NCBI GenBank assembly: GCA_029975915.1
Contig: JARKOC010000353.1
Coordinates: 1 to 22,421 of the forward strand
Source: Bryobacteraceae bacterium
GTDB taxonomy: Bacteria > Acidobacteriota > Terriglobia > Bryobacterales > Bryobacteraceae
Length of the DNA stretch: 22,421 nucleotides
Direction: 5' to 3'
A program made the translations under genes and the position numbers. The notes under the pieces are model-generated. The model searched no databases, was not told the origin of the DNA, and was given only the letters and a program-made list of their open reading frames with translations. This document shows positions 7,073 to 15,221 of this stretch, one piece after another (the first letter of the stretch is position 1; each line of letters begins with the position of its first letter).

Positions 7073-8995
7073 CTACTTCTTGTTCTCGTCGACGTCGACA
7101 AATTCGGCGTCCACAACGTCGTCCTTCTTCTGTTCCTGCCCCCCGGCTCCCGGCTGGTGCTGGCCGGTTCCGTCCTGCGGCGGCGTTTGAGATGACGCCG
7201 CCTTGTACATCGCCTCTGCCAGCTTGTGCGAGGCTTGCATCAACTGTTCCTGAGCGGCTTTCATGCGGTCGATGTTGCCTTCGCCCATCGCCTTGCGCGC
7301 CTCTTCGACAGCCGCCTCGACAGCCTTCGCGTCGTCAGCCGAAACCTTGTCGCGGTGCTCCTTGAGCGTCTTCTCGGCGCTGTAAACCGCCGTGTCAAGA
7401 TGATTGCGGACTTCGACTTCCTCCCGCTTCCGCTCATCCTCCGCCTTGTGCGCCTCGGCATCGCGCCCCATCTTCTCCACTTCTTCCTTCGACAAACCGG
7501 AAGACGAGGTAATGGTGATCTTCTGCTCGTTGCCCGTCGCACGGTCCTTGGCCGTTACATGGAGAATGCCGTTGGCGTCGATATCGAAGGTCACTTCAAT
7601 CTGCGGCACGCCGCGCGGAGCCGGAGGAATGCCCACCAACTGGAAGACGCCCAGCAGCCGGTTGTCGCGCGCCATCGAGCGCTCGCCTTGGTAGACCTTG
7701 ATCTCCACTGAAGTTTGGGAATCGGCGGCGGTCGAGAAGACTTCGCTCTTGCGCGTTGGAATCGTCGTGTTGCGCTCGATCAGCTTGGTGAACACGCCGC
7801 CCAGGGTCTCGATGCCCAACGACAAAGGTGTCACGTCGAGCAGCAATACATCGGTCACTTCGCCACCCAAAACGCCGCCCTGAACCGCGGCGCCAACCGC
7901 CACCACTTCGTCCGGGTTCACCGTCTTGTTCGGTTCCTTGCCGAACAGTTCCTTCACGATCGCCTGAACCCGCGGAATGCGAGTGGATCCGCCGACCAGC
8001 ACCACTTCGTCGATCTGAGACGGGGTCAAGCCGGCATCCGCTAGAGCCTGCTTGCACGGCGAAACCGAGCGCTGGATGATGTCCTCCACCATCTGCTCGA
8101 ACCGGGCGCGGGTGAGTGACTTCACCAGGTGCTTCGGGCCCGTTTGCGGGTCGCCATAAATGAACGGCAGGTTGACCTCGGTCTCCATCGCCGAGCTGAG
8201 TTCAATCTTGGCTTTCTCAGCAGCTTCACGCAGACGCTGCAACGCCATCCGGTCGCGGGAAAGATCGACGCCTTCATCCTTCTTAAACTCGCTGATCAGC
8301 CAGTCCACCAGACGCTGGTCGATGTTGTCGCCGCCCAGATGGGTGTCGCCGTTGGTCGACTTCACTTGCACCACGCCGTCGCCCACTTCCAGAATCGAGA
8401 TGTCGAACGTGCCGCCGCCGAAATCGTAAACGGCGATCCGCTCTTCTTTCTTCTTGTCCAATCCGTAAGCAAGCGCTGCGGCGGTGGGCTCATTGATAAT
8501 GCGCAGCACTTCCAGGCCGGCGATCTGGCCGGCATCCTTGGTTGCTTGGCGCTGGGCATCGTTGAAGTAAGCCGGGACGGTGATCACGGCCTTTGTCACC
8601 GTCGAGCCAAGATAGGCCTCGGCAGCTTCTTTTAGCTTCCCGAGGATCATGGCCGAGACCTCAGGCGGCGCCATCTTCTTGTCCAGGGCCTTCACGCGAG
8701 CGTCACCCGAGTCGCCGCTGACGATGTGATAAGGCACCAACTTGGTCTCCTCGGTCACTTCGTCATACCTGCGGCCCATGAACCGCTTGATCGAGTAGAT
8801 CGTATTCTCGGGGTTGGTCACTGCCTGGCGTTTGGCTACCTGCCCGACCAAACGATCTCCCGATTTCGCAAAACCGACCACAGAGGGGGTCGTCCGGCCA
8901 CCCTCCTGGTTCGGAATAACGACAGGTTGGCCGCCCTCCATGACGGCCACAACGGAATTGGTGGTTCCCAGGTCGATGCCGATGATCTTGCTCAT
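7073..8995 (-). CDS. dnaK: DnaK, Hsp70 chaperone
   Basis: A 640-residue Hsp70. The ATPase domain has IDLGTTNS (7-14), [12 protein letters not shown] (189-200) and [14 protein letters not shown] (331-344). The substrate-binding domain follows ([14 protein letters not shown]...), and the protein ends in a Gln/Gly-rich linker and [12 protein letters not shown]. The start at 8995 ([10 protein letters not shown]) matches the family. An in-frame ATG at 9052 would add 19 non-conserved residues and is not preferred, since AAGGA lies about 12 nt before the chosen ATG. It is the cytoplasmic ATP-dependent folding chaperone and, in HspR systems, also the co-repressor sensing free chaperone. First gene of dnaK-dnaJ-hspR. 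Confidence 0.97.
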   Translation of the reverse strand: MSKIIGIDLGTTNSVVAVMEGGQPVVIPNQEGGRTTPSVVGFAKSGDRLVGQVAKRQAVTNPENTIYSIKRFMGRRYDEVTEETKLVPYHIVSGDSGDARVKALDKKMAPPEVSAMILGKLKEAAEAYLGSTVTKAVITVPAYFNDAQRQATKDAGQIAGLEVLRIINEPTAAALAYGLDKKKEERIAVYDFGGGTFDISILEVGDGVVQVKSTNGDTHLGGDNIDQRLVDWLISEFKKDEGVDLSRDRMALQRLREAAEKAKIELSSAMETEVNLPFIYGDPQTGPKHLVKSLTRARFEQMVEDIIQRSVSPCKQALADAGLTPSQIDEVVLVGGSTRIPRVQAIVKELFGKEPNKTVNPDEVVAVGAAVQGGVLGGEVTDVLLLDVTPLSLGIETLGGVFTKLIERNTTIPTRKSEVFSTAADSQTSVEIKVYQGERSMARDNRLLGVFQLVGIPPAPRGVPQIEVTFDIDANGILHVTAKDRATGNEQKITITSSSGLSKEEVEKMGRDAEAHKAEDERKREEVEVRNHLDTAVYSAEKTLKEHRDKVSADDAKAVEAAVEEARKAMGEGNIDRMKAAQEQLMQASHKLAEAMYKAASSQTPPQDGTGQHQPGAGGQEQKKDDVVDAEFVDVDENKK

Positions 8996-9069
8996 TGTGG
9001 ATTGCGTCCTTTTCGTTCCAGAAGTTTCGGCGCGCGGCATTTCAAGCTCCAAGTATGCGCCTGTTGTTA

Positions 9070-9097
9070 GTATTAAATATTAGTGTCTCGATGTCAA
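9070..9097 (-). promoter_or_regulatory. dnaK operon promoter
   Basis: On the minus strand a perfect -35 TTGACA (complement of 9092-9097) is followed after 16 bp by TAATAC (complement of 9070-9075). This places transcription initiation about 65-70 nt before the dnaK ATG at 8995. An inverted repeat, CAAG (9095-9098) and CTTG (9104-9107) with a 5-bp spacer, overlaps the -35 and could be an operator. A full HspR consensus (CTTGAGT-N7-ACTCAAG) is not present; only CTTGA half-sites are seen. Confidence 0.6.
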
Positions 9098-9731
9098 GTA
9101 TCGCTTGGTGAAAGTTTCGCCCCTTGCTCACTCCGCTCTTCTCTCCTGCGCTGGCATGGGATTTTATAGTCACCATCGCAACCGATCTTGCGCCGACGGA
9201 GCAGCGGCAATGCTCAGGCCAATTTCTATCTCATTGTAAATAAGTTGCTTAGGAGTATTTGCGATCTCCCTCTTGCCTCGATCTTGCCCCCATCAGCACT
9301 GGCGCCGCCAACGGGTCCATTCGCTCCGCGCCGAATCGAACTGGAGGCCCACGTTCTACCTCTGAGAGTTGAGACGCCAGACGGCTTTAACAGGCTGAGA
9401 GTTCGTTTGGTCAACTCCGGTCGAGGCCCATCCTGGCGATGACTGTCCGCCAAGTCATTGAATCTGCTTGGGCAGGATGTGCCGTAGCATTCATTCCTCG
9501 CTGGTCCGCGGTCGCGAGAACGGCGGCAACCCACTGTTTGGGGCAGCCCACAAGCCCATCCGCCAGACTGGGGGCCGAATGAAACCAGCGCAGCGCGCCA
9601 CTGCCAAACGAATCCGGCCATTCATGGCGGGCGAACAAAGCCCTGCGAGCTTTCCAGCCGCCGGATCTTCGCGCCGTGCTGCCCAATTCGACGATTCCTA
9701 TCGCGCCCTGACAGCATCGATTTACGCAGAT
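9098..9731. other. Long intergenic stretch without a recognised gene
   Basis: More than 600 bp between the dnaK promoter and the bcp start. Open frames on both strands cross it, including one on minus at 9226-9621 and an upstream extension of the bcp frame, but none shows a domain, signal peptide, coherent residue composition or ribosome-binding site. A 9-bp direct repeat, ctgagagtt, occurs twice around 9361 and 9395. No tRNA fold was recognised. It could hold a degraded gene or a small RNA. Confidence 0.4.
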
Positions 9732-10202
9732 ATGTCTGAACTCCATGTTGGCTCGAAAGCGCCTGACTTCACGGCGCTCACCGATGCGGGCGAGAAGCTG
9801 AAGTTGTCGTCGCTCAAGGGTAGGAAGGTGGTCCTGTACTTCTACCCGAAGGCTGACACTCCGGGCTGCACGAAAGAGGCCTGCGGGTTCCGTGACGAGA
9901 TGCCGCGGATCGAGGCGGCGAACACGGTCGTGCTCGGCGCCAGCCCCGACCCGGTGAAAGCTGTCGCCAAGTTCAAGCAGAAGTATATCTTGCCGTTCAC
10001 ACTGCTGGCCGACGAGGACCACGCCGTGGCGGAAAAGTATGGCGTCTGGGTGGAAAAGTCGATGTACGGCAAGACCTACATGGGCGTCGAACGTACCACG
10101 TTTGTCATTGGCACGGATGGCAAGATCTCGGCGATCTTCCGTAAGGTGAAGGTGGACGGCCACACCGAAGAGGTGATGGCGGCCGTCCAGGCGGCCGGTT
10201 AG
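9732..10202 (+). CDS. bcp: Thiol peroxidase, Bcp/PrxQ type
   Basis: A 156-residue thioredoxin-fold peroxiredoxin. The motif YPKADTPGCTKEACGFRD contains peroxidatic C46 and resolving C51, the CxxxxC arrangement of the PrxQ/Bcp group that forms an intramolecular disulfide. GxKAPDFT near the N-terminus and ERTTFVIGTDGKI are also typical. It reduces hydrogen peroxide and organic hydroperoxides using thioredoxin, in the cytoplasm. The ATG at 9732 (MSELHVGSKAPDF) fits the usual length; the frame is open upstream to 9468 but that extension is not conserved-looking. Its TAG overlaps the stop of the convergent epimerase gene. Confidence 0.92.
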   Translation: MSELHVGSKAPDFTALTDAGEKLKLSSLKGRKVVLYFYPKADTPGCTKEACGFRDEMPRIEAANTVVLGASPDPVKAVAKFKQKYILPFTLLADEDHAVAEKYGVWVEKSMYGKTYMGVERTTFVIGTDGKISAIFRKVKVDGHTEEVMAAVQAAG

Positions 10203-11038
10203 TTCACGTTCTTGCGCAGGAACGCCAGTCCCTCGGTGGCCAGCGCTTCGGCCGAGGCGGCCACATCGCGCCAGATGCAGGCCGCGGCGGCGATCTCCGG
10301 GATGTTCGAACCAAAGCTCTCGATCACCATCCAGCCGTCATAGCCGATCGCTTTCGCAGCCGAAAACACGTCCGCCCATCCGACGTTGCCCGTGCCCGGC
10401 GCGCCGCGGTCGTTCTCGCAGGTGTGGATATGCTTCACCCGCGAGCCCAGCAAGCGCAGGGCTTCGCCGCCGTTCTTTTCTTCGATGTTGGCGTGGAAAG
10501 TGTCGAACAGCACCCCGTGCCACGGGCTGCCGACTTCGTCGCACAGCCTTACCGCTTCGGCGGCGGTGTTTAGGAAGTAAGTCTCGAATCGGTTCAGAGG
10601 CTCATTTGCCAAGGCGACCTTGCAGGCCTCAAAGTGCGGCGCCAGGGCGCGCAGTTCGTCCACGGCCCGCTTCCATTCCTCTTGGTTCTTTCGGCGGCCG
10701 ACCAGCAGGCCGACCGGCGCGCAGTAGGGTCCGACAAAGACCGGCGAACCGATCTCGGCGGCGGTCTCGACGCCCTGACGGATGAAATCCGACGCCCGGC
10801 GCCGGACCGAAGCGTCTTCGCTGATCAGGCTCAGGTCGCCGGTCAGCGCCGAACAGAAGGTGCATTCGAGGCCGGCGTCGCGGACCTTCTGGCCGATCGA
10901 ACGCGCCGGGAAGCCGTCGAAGGAGAAGCGCGCGATCTCGATGCCGTCAAAGCCCCATTGCTTGACCTTGTCGAGCAGCGGGAGGTGGGATTCGTCGAAT
11001 CCGGCCGTGAACAGGAGTGTGTTGAGTCCGAGTTTCAT
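10199..11038 (-). CDS. Sugar phosphate isomerase/epimerase family TIM barrel (ketose 3-epimerase-like)
   Basis: A 279-residue AP-endonuclease-2/xylose-isomerase-like TIM barrel. Candidate metal ligands follow the D-tagatose/D-psicose 3-epimerase pattern: E152 (NRFETYFLNT), D179 (LFDTFHANIEE, with H182 nearby), H205 (VKHIHTCEND) and E240 (MVIESFG). The start KLGLNTLLF is the expected first strand, so ATG at 11038 is chosen over one at 11101, which adds an Ala/Arg-rich leader. The likely reaction is epimerisation of a free ketose or related polyol; the exact sugar is unknown. It converges on bcp with a 4-bp overlap of stop codons (TTAG), leaving no room for a separate terminator. Confidence 0.85.
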   Translation of the reverse strand: MKLGLNTLLFTAGFDESHLPLLDKVKQWGFDGIEIARFSFDGFPARSIGQKVRDAGLECTFCSALTGDLSLISEDASVRRRASDFIRQGVETAAEIGSPVFVGPYCAPVGLLVGRRKNQEEWKRAVDELRALAPHFEACKVALANEPLNRFETYFLNTAAEAVRLCDEVGSPWHGVLFDTFHANIEEKNGGEALRLLGSRVKHIHTCENDRGAPGTGNVGWADVFSAAKAIGYDGWMVIESFGSNIPEIAAAACIWRDVAASAEALATEGLAFLRKNVN

Positions 11039-11162
11039 TGCTGGTGTGCCATTTCCGGACCGGGCCGGCCGCGCCGCCGCGGCCAAATCCGCTCCGTTCA
11101 AACCATGCGATTGTTCTACTTCATATGAACGCCCGGCGCAACTGAGGCGAACTCGTCGGCGC

Positions 11163-12311
11163 TCAGTTCATGCCGGAACACCGGTCTGGCAAGGGGGTGG
11201 CTCCGGAGAATAGCAGTACGGCTTCGGTCCGATAGTTTGTGAGGTCGGTGCTTGGGAGAGTTACCTTCTGCTTTGTCCGGTCGATGTAGACGAGCGAGCC
11301 GGCGCCGGCGGCGAGCATGACCTTGTCCAGCGTCTCGCCGCTCTCGAGGCGGCCTTCGTCCGGCGTCCACAGCATACCCTGAGACCGGCCGCGCCACGCC
11401 CAGCGCCCGGTGAGCGGGAAGGTCATCAGCGAGAAGACCTTCAGCCCGGCCTGCTCGAGGCGGAGGGCCATGGGTGCGAACGGGCGGTCGCGGTTCGGGC
11501 CGCCGTCGCGGCGCATCGACTTTGAAATGTGATCGGAACCGTAGAACGCGAGCACGCCGCGGAAGCCGGGCAGGGCCACGATGTCGCGGATATTGTCGGC
11601 GATCGACTGCTCGCGGTCGTCAAGATAAGGGCTGCCCTTGGGCTGGCCCGTGGTGGCTTCGAGGCCCTGGCGGTTGGCGAGGATGGATCGGCGGACGGTT
11701 CGCAACTCGCCGAGCAGCCCCGGATCGGTAGTCATTCGCTCGAACGACTCAACCGTCTCCAAGCCGTCTCGCGCGACCGAATCCACGCCAGGTATGGCGA
11801 TTCTGGCGGCGGCGGGAATCCGCGCGCGGATGGACTCCAGGTGCAGCCGGATGGCTTCGGCGGGCGTGTCGATATCGACCAGATGGATGCGGACAGTCTC
11901 GCCGGGCGCGCGGCCCTGATTGATCCGGCGCACCGCTTCGAGGATCCCGGCCCGAAGGCAGAGAGGGGAAAGGACGGTCTCGCGCCGGCCTTCGACAAAG
12001 TCGCGGGCGTCGGGCGCATAGACGGAGTCTTCCTCGATGGCCACGTCCCGCAGGCCGGATTCCTGGTTCAACTTGACCAGGTACTGCTCGAACAACTGCT
12101 CGTTCTGAACGATGCCGTGCATCTCGCCAAGCAGGTAGACCTGGTAGCCGGACACGGGCACAGGGAGTTCGTCGATAGTCTTGCCTGTGGAGAGACCTTG
12201 ACGCGGCCCGTCCCTGCTGCCTGCCGCGGCGGCGATGAGGAGGAAGCCGGCGACGGCAACAAACGCCTGCGTCCTGTGAGATCGGCCGTGGCGGGAAATG
12301 GTCCCGAACAT
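11163..12311 (-). CDS. Exported Tiki/EreA/ChaN-like protein
   Basis: A 382-residue protein with a signal peptide or N-terminal anchor (basic RHGRSHRT, then AFVAVAGFLLIAAAAG, residues ~16-31). The rest resembles the EreA/ChaN/Tiki superfamily: YLLGEMHG (E63, H65) near the N-terminus, VAIEED (~90-95), DREQSIADNI (~232-241) and FYGSDHISKS (~256-264). These are the places where the superfamily carries its Glu/His residues for metal or haem binding or hydrolysis. Members include erythromycin esterases, haem-binding lipoproteins and Wnt-cleaving Tiki proteases, so the activity here is open. It lies 29 bp downstream of the DUF3052 fusion gene and is probably co-transcribed. Confidence 0.65.
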   Translation of the reverse strand: MFGTISRHGRSHRTQAFVAVAGFLLIAAAAGSRDGPRQGLSTGKTIDELPVPVSGYQVYLLGEMHGIVQNEQLFEQYLVKLNQESGLRDVAIEEDSVYAPDARDFVEGRRETVLSPLCLRAGILEAVRRINQGRAPGETVRIHLVDIDTPAEAIRLHLESIRARIPAAARIAIPGVDSVARDGLETVESFERMTTDPGLLGELRTVRRSILANRQGLEATTGQPKGSPYLDDREQSIADNIRDIVALPGFRGVLAFYGSDHISKSMRRDGGPNRDRPFAPMALRLEQAGLKVFSLMTFPLTGRWAWRGRSQGMLWTPDEGRLESGETLDKVMLAAGAGSLVYIDRTKQKVTLPSTDLTNYRTEAVLLFSGATPLPDRCSGMN

Positions 12312-12340
12312 TCTCTGAGTCTACCCCGCGCGGTTTGCGT

Positions 12341-13144
12341 TCAGGCCTTCCGCGGTCGGAACAGGAGGCCGGACCAGGTTTCGTCAATGGAGCAGATCTT
12401 GTAGTCGACCCAGCCGAGGTCGATGGCGGATTGGCGGATCATGTTCTGGGTGAGGCCCGTGAACTGGGAGGAGGCTTGTTTGGGCCAGGCGATCCAGACC
12501 GGCGACGGCACGGCCATGCGGAGGACGGAGGCCACCGAGTTCTGGAATTCGGCCGGGTCCCGGGCGAACCAAACGAACAGGTCGCCCTTGGCGGGCGGGG
12601 CGAGGATTTCGGCGCCCTTGGGCATGGGTTCGAGCAGGGATTCGGCGTGGCGGGGGGCGTCGATGAGGACCACTGCCATGCCGGGCTTGACGCCCAGTTT
12701 GTCCACAGTCGCCCGGCCGGGCTTTGACAGGGGCATCTCCGGCGGCACGACCGGATGCGCGGGCGCGCTGCGGATGGCCTGCGCGATGGCGCGGGCGGCC
12801 GAGTCCCAATCGCAGTAGACGGCGTCGGGCAGCATGGCGCGGACCTTTTCGACCTTCTCCGGCAGGCCGCCGGCGAAGACGAGCGGGATCAAACGGGTGG
12901 TCTTGCGGCGGCGCAGGGCGGCTCCGTAGTGAAGCCCGTGCGAGGGCAGGCGGTCGAGGTCGATGACGATGGCCGAGGGCGGCGCGGCATCGATGGAGCG
13001 GAACAGCGGAGTGGAGGCGAGCGGTTCGTATTGGACGCGGAAGCCGAGCGACGCGAGCAGATCGACGCGGCCCGCGGCATCGGCAAGGTGCTGGTGGATC
13101 AGCCGGACAAGCGGCAGCGGCTTCTTCAACGGTTTTCTTTCCAT
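12341..13144 (-). CDS. Receiver-like + DUF3052 fusion protein
   Basis: A 267-residue cytoplasmic protein in two halves. Residues ~10-125 look like a degenerate response-regulator receiver: SAIVIDLDRLPSHG puts D62 at the phospho-acceptor site, followed by LRRRKTTRLIPLVFAGG and DAVYCDWDSAARAI, but the usual conserved Lys region is altered. Residues ~143-267 match DUF3052 (VDKLGVKPGMAVVLIDAP...PVWIAWPKQAS...MIRQSAIDLGWVDYKICSIDETWSGLLF). DUF3052 proteins are usually stand-alone and of unknown function. The ATG overlaps the end of the upstream propeller gene by 19 bp, and the Tiki-like gene follows. The family calls are from motif memory; the pairing is visible in the sequence. Confidence 0.7.
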   Translation of the reverse strand: MERKPLKKPLPLVRLIHQHLADAAGRVDLLASLGFRVQYEPLASTPLFRSIDAAPPSAIVIDLDRLPSHGLHYGAALRRRKTTRLIPLVFAGGLPEKVEKVRAMLPDAVYCDWDSAARAIAQAIRSAPAHPVVPPEMPLSKPGRATVDKLGVKPGMAVVLIDAPRHAESLLEPMPKGAEILAPPAKGDLFVWFARDPAEFQNSVASVLRMAVPSPVWIAWPKQASSQFTGLTQNMIRQSAIDLGWVDYKICSIDETWSGLLFRPRKA

Positions 13145-15159
13145 GCCGGCAGCGAGACAGTGGTGCGGTAGTTCGATTCGTTGTAGTCGGGGTTGCGGCG
13201 CGGGGCGTAGATTTTGTTGCCCTTGAACGGAGTGTCCTGGGTGTAGATCCAGATGCGCTGCTGGTCCCAGAGGATGACTTCGTCGCGGGCGTCGCCGGTG
13301 AGGTCGGCGACCATCGAGGCGAGGTCGGGGTGGCCGTCGTCGGGGAACATGACGACGCGGCGGAAATCGCCGTCGATCATGCCGCCTTCCTTCGAGTTGC
13401 CCGAGAGAAGCGAGAATTCGATGCCGTCGCCGCGCCAGTTCACCGGGAGCAGCGGGCTGCCGGAGTGGATGGGCTCGGCCTGTTTGAGTATGTTGCCCTG
13501 GGCGTCGATGAGGGTGAGGATGCCGGGGTTGCGCCAGTAGTTGATGGTGAGCAACTGGAGACCGGGGATGTCGGCGCGGTACTTGGCAATGGACGGGCTT
13601 TGGGCGTGGCCGATGCGGAGATGTTTCAGAATGCGGCCTTCGCGGTCGAACAGGAGAAATCCTTCGTCGCTGCCGCAGGCGAAGGCCATGGGCGCGGCGT
13701 TGGAGTCGCCCGAGAAGTTGCCGATGGCGATGCCGTCGGCGTGGTCGCGGAGTTCCTGGTCGCGGGACCAGAGCTTGCGGCCGTCATGGGACCAGAGCGT
13801 GTAGCCCATGACGAACTCCTCCTTGCCGTCGCCGTCCATGTCGTAGGCGTAGGGGAAGTGGCCGGTCTGTCCTTCGCCTTTCCAGAGGAGTTTCAGGTTG
13901 CGGTCATAGACCCAGAAGTATCGATAGCGATCCTTGACGAGGATTTCGGTGGCGGTTTTCGAGCCAGAGAGATTCAGCAGGGCGATGGAGTCGCCCGAGT
14001 TGAGTTCGTAGGGGCGCTCCTTGAGGTCAGCGGCCATGGGCGGCATGAGTGTGGAGTTTTTGACCTTGCCGGTCTTGCCGTCGAGGATTTGGAGCTTGAA
14101 GTCGCGGACTAGGATGACTTCGGCGGCGCCGTCGCCATCCATGTCCTGAATCTGGAACGGAGTGTCGTTAGTGAGCAGTCCGTTGCGGGGATCGGGTTTG
14201 CCGAGTTGCCAGAGGATTTTGCCGTCGAGGTTGATCGCAGTCAGGCAACTAATGTGGGAGAAGGCGTCGCCGCGAACGCGGGGGATGTTTTGGGCGATGA
14301 GGATGTCGAGGCTGCCGTCTCCGTCGAGGTCGCCGAGACGGATGTTGCGGCCGGCTCCGAATCCGGGCGTATTGATTGTCTTCCAAACGACAGGCTTGGG
14401 GTTCGCAGCGCGGAGGCGGGCCTCCTCGGAGGCGCGGGCGGCGATGCGGGATTTGATTGACGTGATCTCGGAGTTGGCGGCGGTGACGGCGAAATCCTGG
14501 AAGCGCGCCGGGAAGGTGGCCGAAACGCCAGCCTTGCCCTTGAGGATTTCGTTGTCCGAGGCTTCGAGGATGAGCTTGCCGTCGATGTAGGCGCGGATAC
14601 GCGGTCCGTCGTTGACCACTTTGAGGTGGTAGTAGCGGGTGGTGCTGTAAGCGAATTCGGCGGAAGCCAGTTCGCGCCAGGCCATTCGGCGGAATTCGGT
14701 TTCCAGAGGTAGCCGGAGGCGCAGGACGGCGCGTTTTCCATCTGCGAGGGCGAATTGATAGAAATGGCGGTTGGTGTGGTAACGGAAGACGATGCCCGCG
14801 GGATAACGGAACGACAACGGCTTCATCCGGACTTCGGCGGTGTAGTTGGACCACTCCTCGTCGCCGGTGATCATGAGGGCGGTGAACCATTCGGGCCAGT
14901 CGGACATGAGGTGCTGCTCGAGGTAGGGCTTGCCGTCCTCGTCGCTGACGATCCAGGCATCCTGGTGGTTGATGGGGTTGGCCCAGGGGCCGAGCGGGAC
15001 GCCGCGGTGGGAGAGGTAGTGATACTCCTGGATGGCGGCATTCAATTGTCCAACGGGTGCGGAGAGCCATCCGGCGGGGTAGCGCGAGAAGTCGTCACGG
15101 ATGAGATCGCCGGCGTTGCTGGCCAGCGGGAGTAGAAGAAGGGCACAGATGAATCTCAT
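13126..15159 (-). CDS. Large exported protein: concanavalin-like N-domain + FG-GAP propeller, PL11-lyase-related
   Basis: A 677-residue protein. Signal peptide at residues 1-16 (MRFICALLLLPLASNA). Residues ~18-228 look like a LamG/DUF1080-type jelly roll (DDFSRYPAGW...NYTAEVRMKP...GIVFRYHTNRHFYQFAL...YYHLKVVNDGPRIRAYIDGK). Residues ~262-677 form a beta-propeller with FG-GAP/VCBS calcium loops: GDLDGDGSLD (276-285), QDMDGDGAAE (338-347), YDMDGDGKEE (439-448) and ADLTGDARDE near the C-terminus. The ending KGNKIYAPRRNPDYNESNYR resembles family PL11 rhamnogalacturonan lyases. Polysaccharide binding or cleavage outside the cell is therefore plausible, but lyase activity is not demonstrated, since key residues cannot be checked without a structure. 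Confidence 0.75.
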   Translation of the reverse strand: MRFICALLLLPLASNAGDLIRDDFSRYPAGWLSAPVGQLNAAIQEYHYLSHRGVPLGPWANPINHQDAWIVSDEDGKPYLEQHLMSDWPEWFTALMITGDEEWSNYTAEVRMKPLSFRYPAGIVFRYHTNRHFYQFALADGKRAVLRLRLPLETEFRRMAWRELASAEFAYSTTRYYHLKVVNDGPRIRAYIDGKLILEASDNEILKGKAGVSATFPARFQDFAVTAANSEITSIKSRIAARASEEARLRAANPKPVVWKTINTPGFGAGRNIRLGDLDGDGSLDILIAQNIPRVRGDAFSHISCLTAINLDGKILWQLGKPDPRNGLLTNDTPFQIQDMDGDGAAEVILVRDFKLQILDGKTGKVKNSTLMPPMAADLKERPYELNSGDSIALLNLSGSKTATEILVKDRYRYFWVYDRNLKLLWKGEGQTGHFPYAYDMDGDGKEEFVMGYTLWSHDGRKLWSRDQELRDHADGIAIGNFSGDSNAAPMAFACGSDEGFLLFDREGRILKHLRIGHAQSPSIAKYRADIPGLQLLTINYWRNPGILTLIDAQGNILKQAEPIHSGSPLLPVNWRGDGIEFSLLSGNSKEGGMIDGDFRRVVMFPDDGHPDLASMVADLTGDARDEVILWDQQRIWIYTQDTPFKGNKIYAPRRNPDYNESNYRTTVSLPAWKENR

Positions 15160-15178
15160 GGGCTTACCGAGAAGCCCA
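15159..15178 (-). promoter_or_regulatory. Hairpin abutting the propeller-gene start codon
   Basis: TGGGCTT (15159-15165) and AAGCCCA (15172-15178) form a 7-bp stem with a 6-nt loop. On the minus strand the stem ends in the A of the ATG at 15159, and no Shine-Dalgarno sequence is visible. The fold could tune initiation. It lacks a following U-run and so is unlikely to be a terminator for the upstream gene. Confidence 0.35.
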
Positions 15179-15221
15179 GTATTTCATTTCGCCGGATGGT
15201 TGAAAAGCCTACTCCCCGTGC

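Noticed and set aside
9040..9108. Canonical HspR operator (HAIR) or CIRCE upstream of dnaK
   Set aside because: Only isolated CTTGA/TCAAG half-sites in the same orientation are present; neither CTTGAGT-N7-ACTCAAG nor TTAGCACTC-N9-GAGTGCTAA could be found.
9226..9621. 131-codon open frame on minus
   Set aside because: No domain, no ribosome-binding site and low-complexity composition; GC-rich DNA gives such frames by chance.
13330..14112. Long 260-codon open frame on plus
   Set aside because: It is antisense to the exported propeller gene, whose signal peptide and calcium loops are clear; the plus frame is Val/Ala/Glu/Gly-rich, as expected for an antisense shadow.
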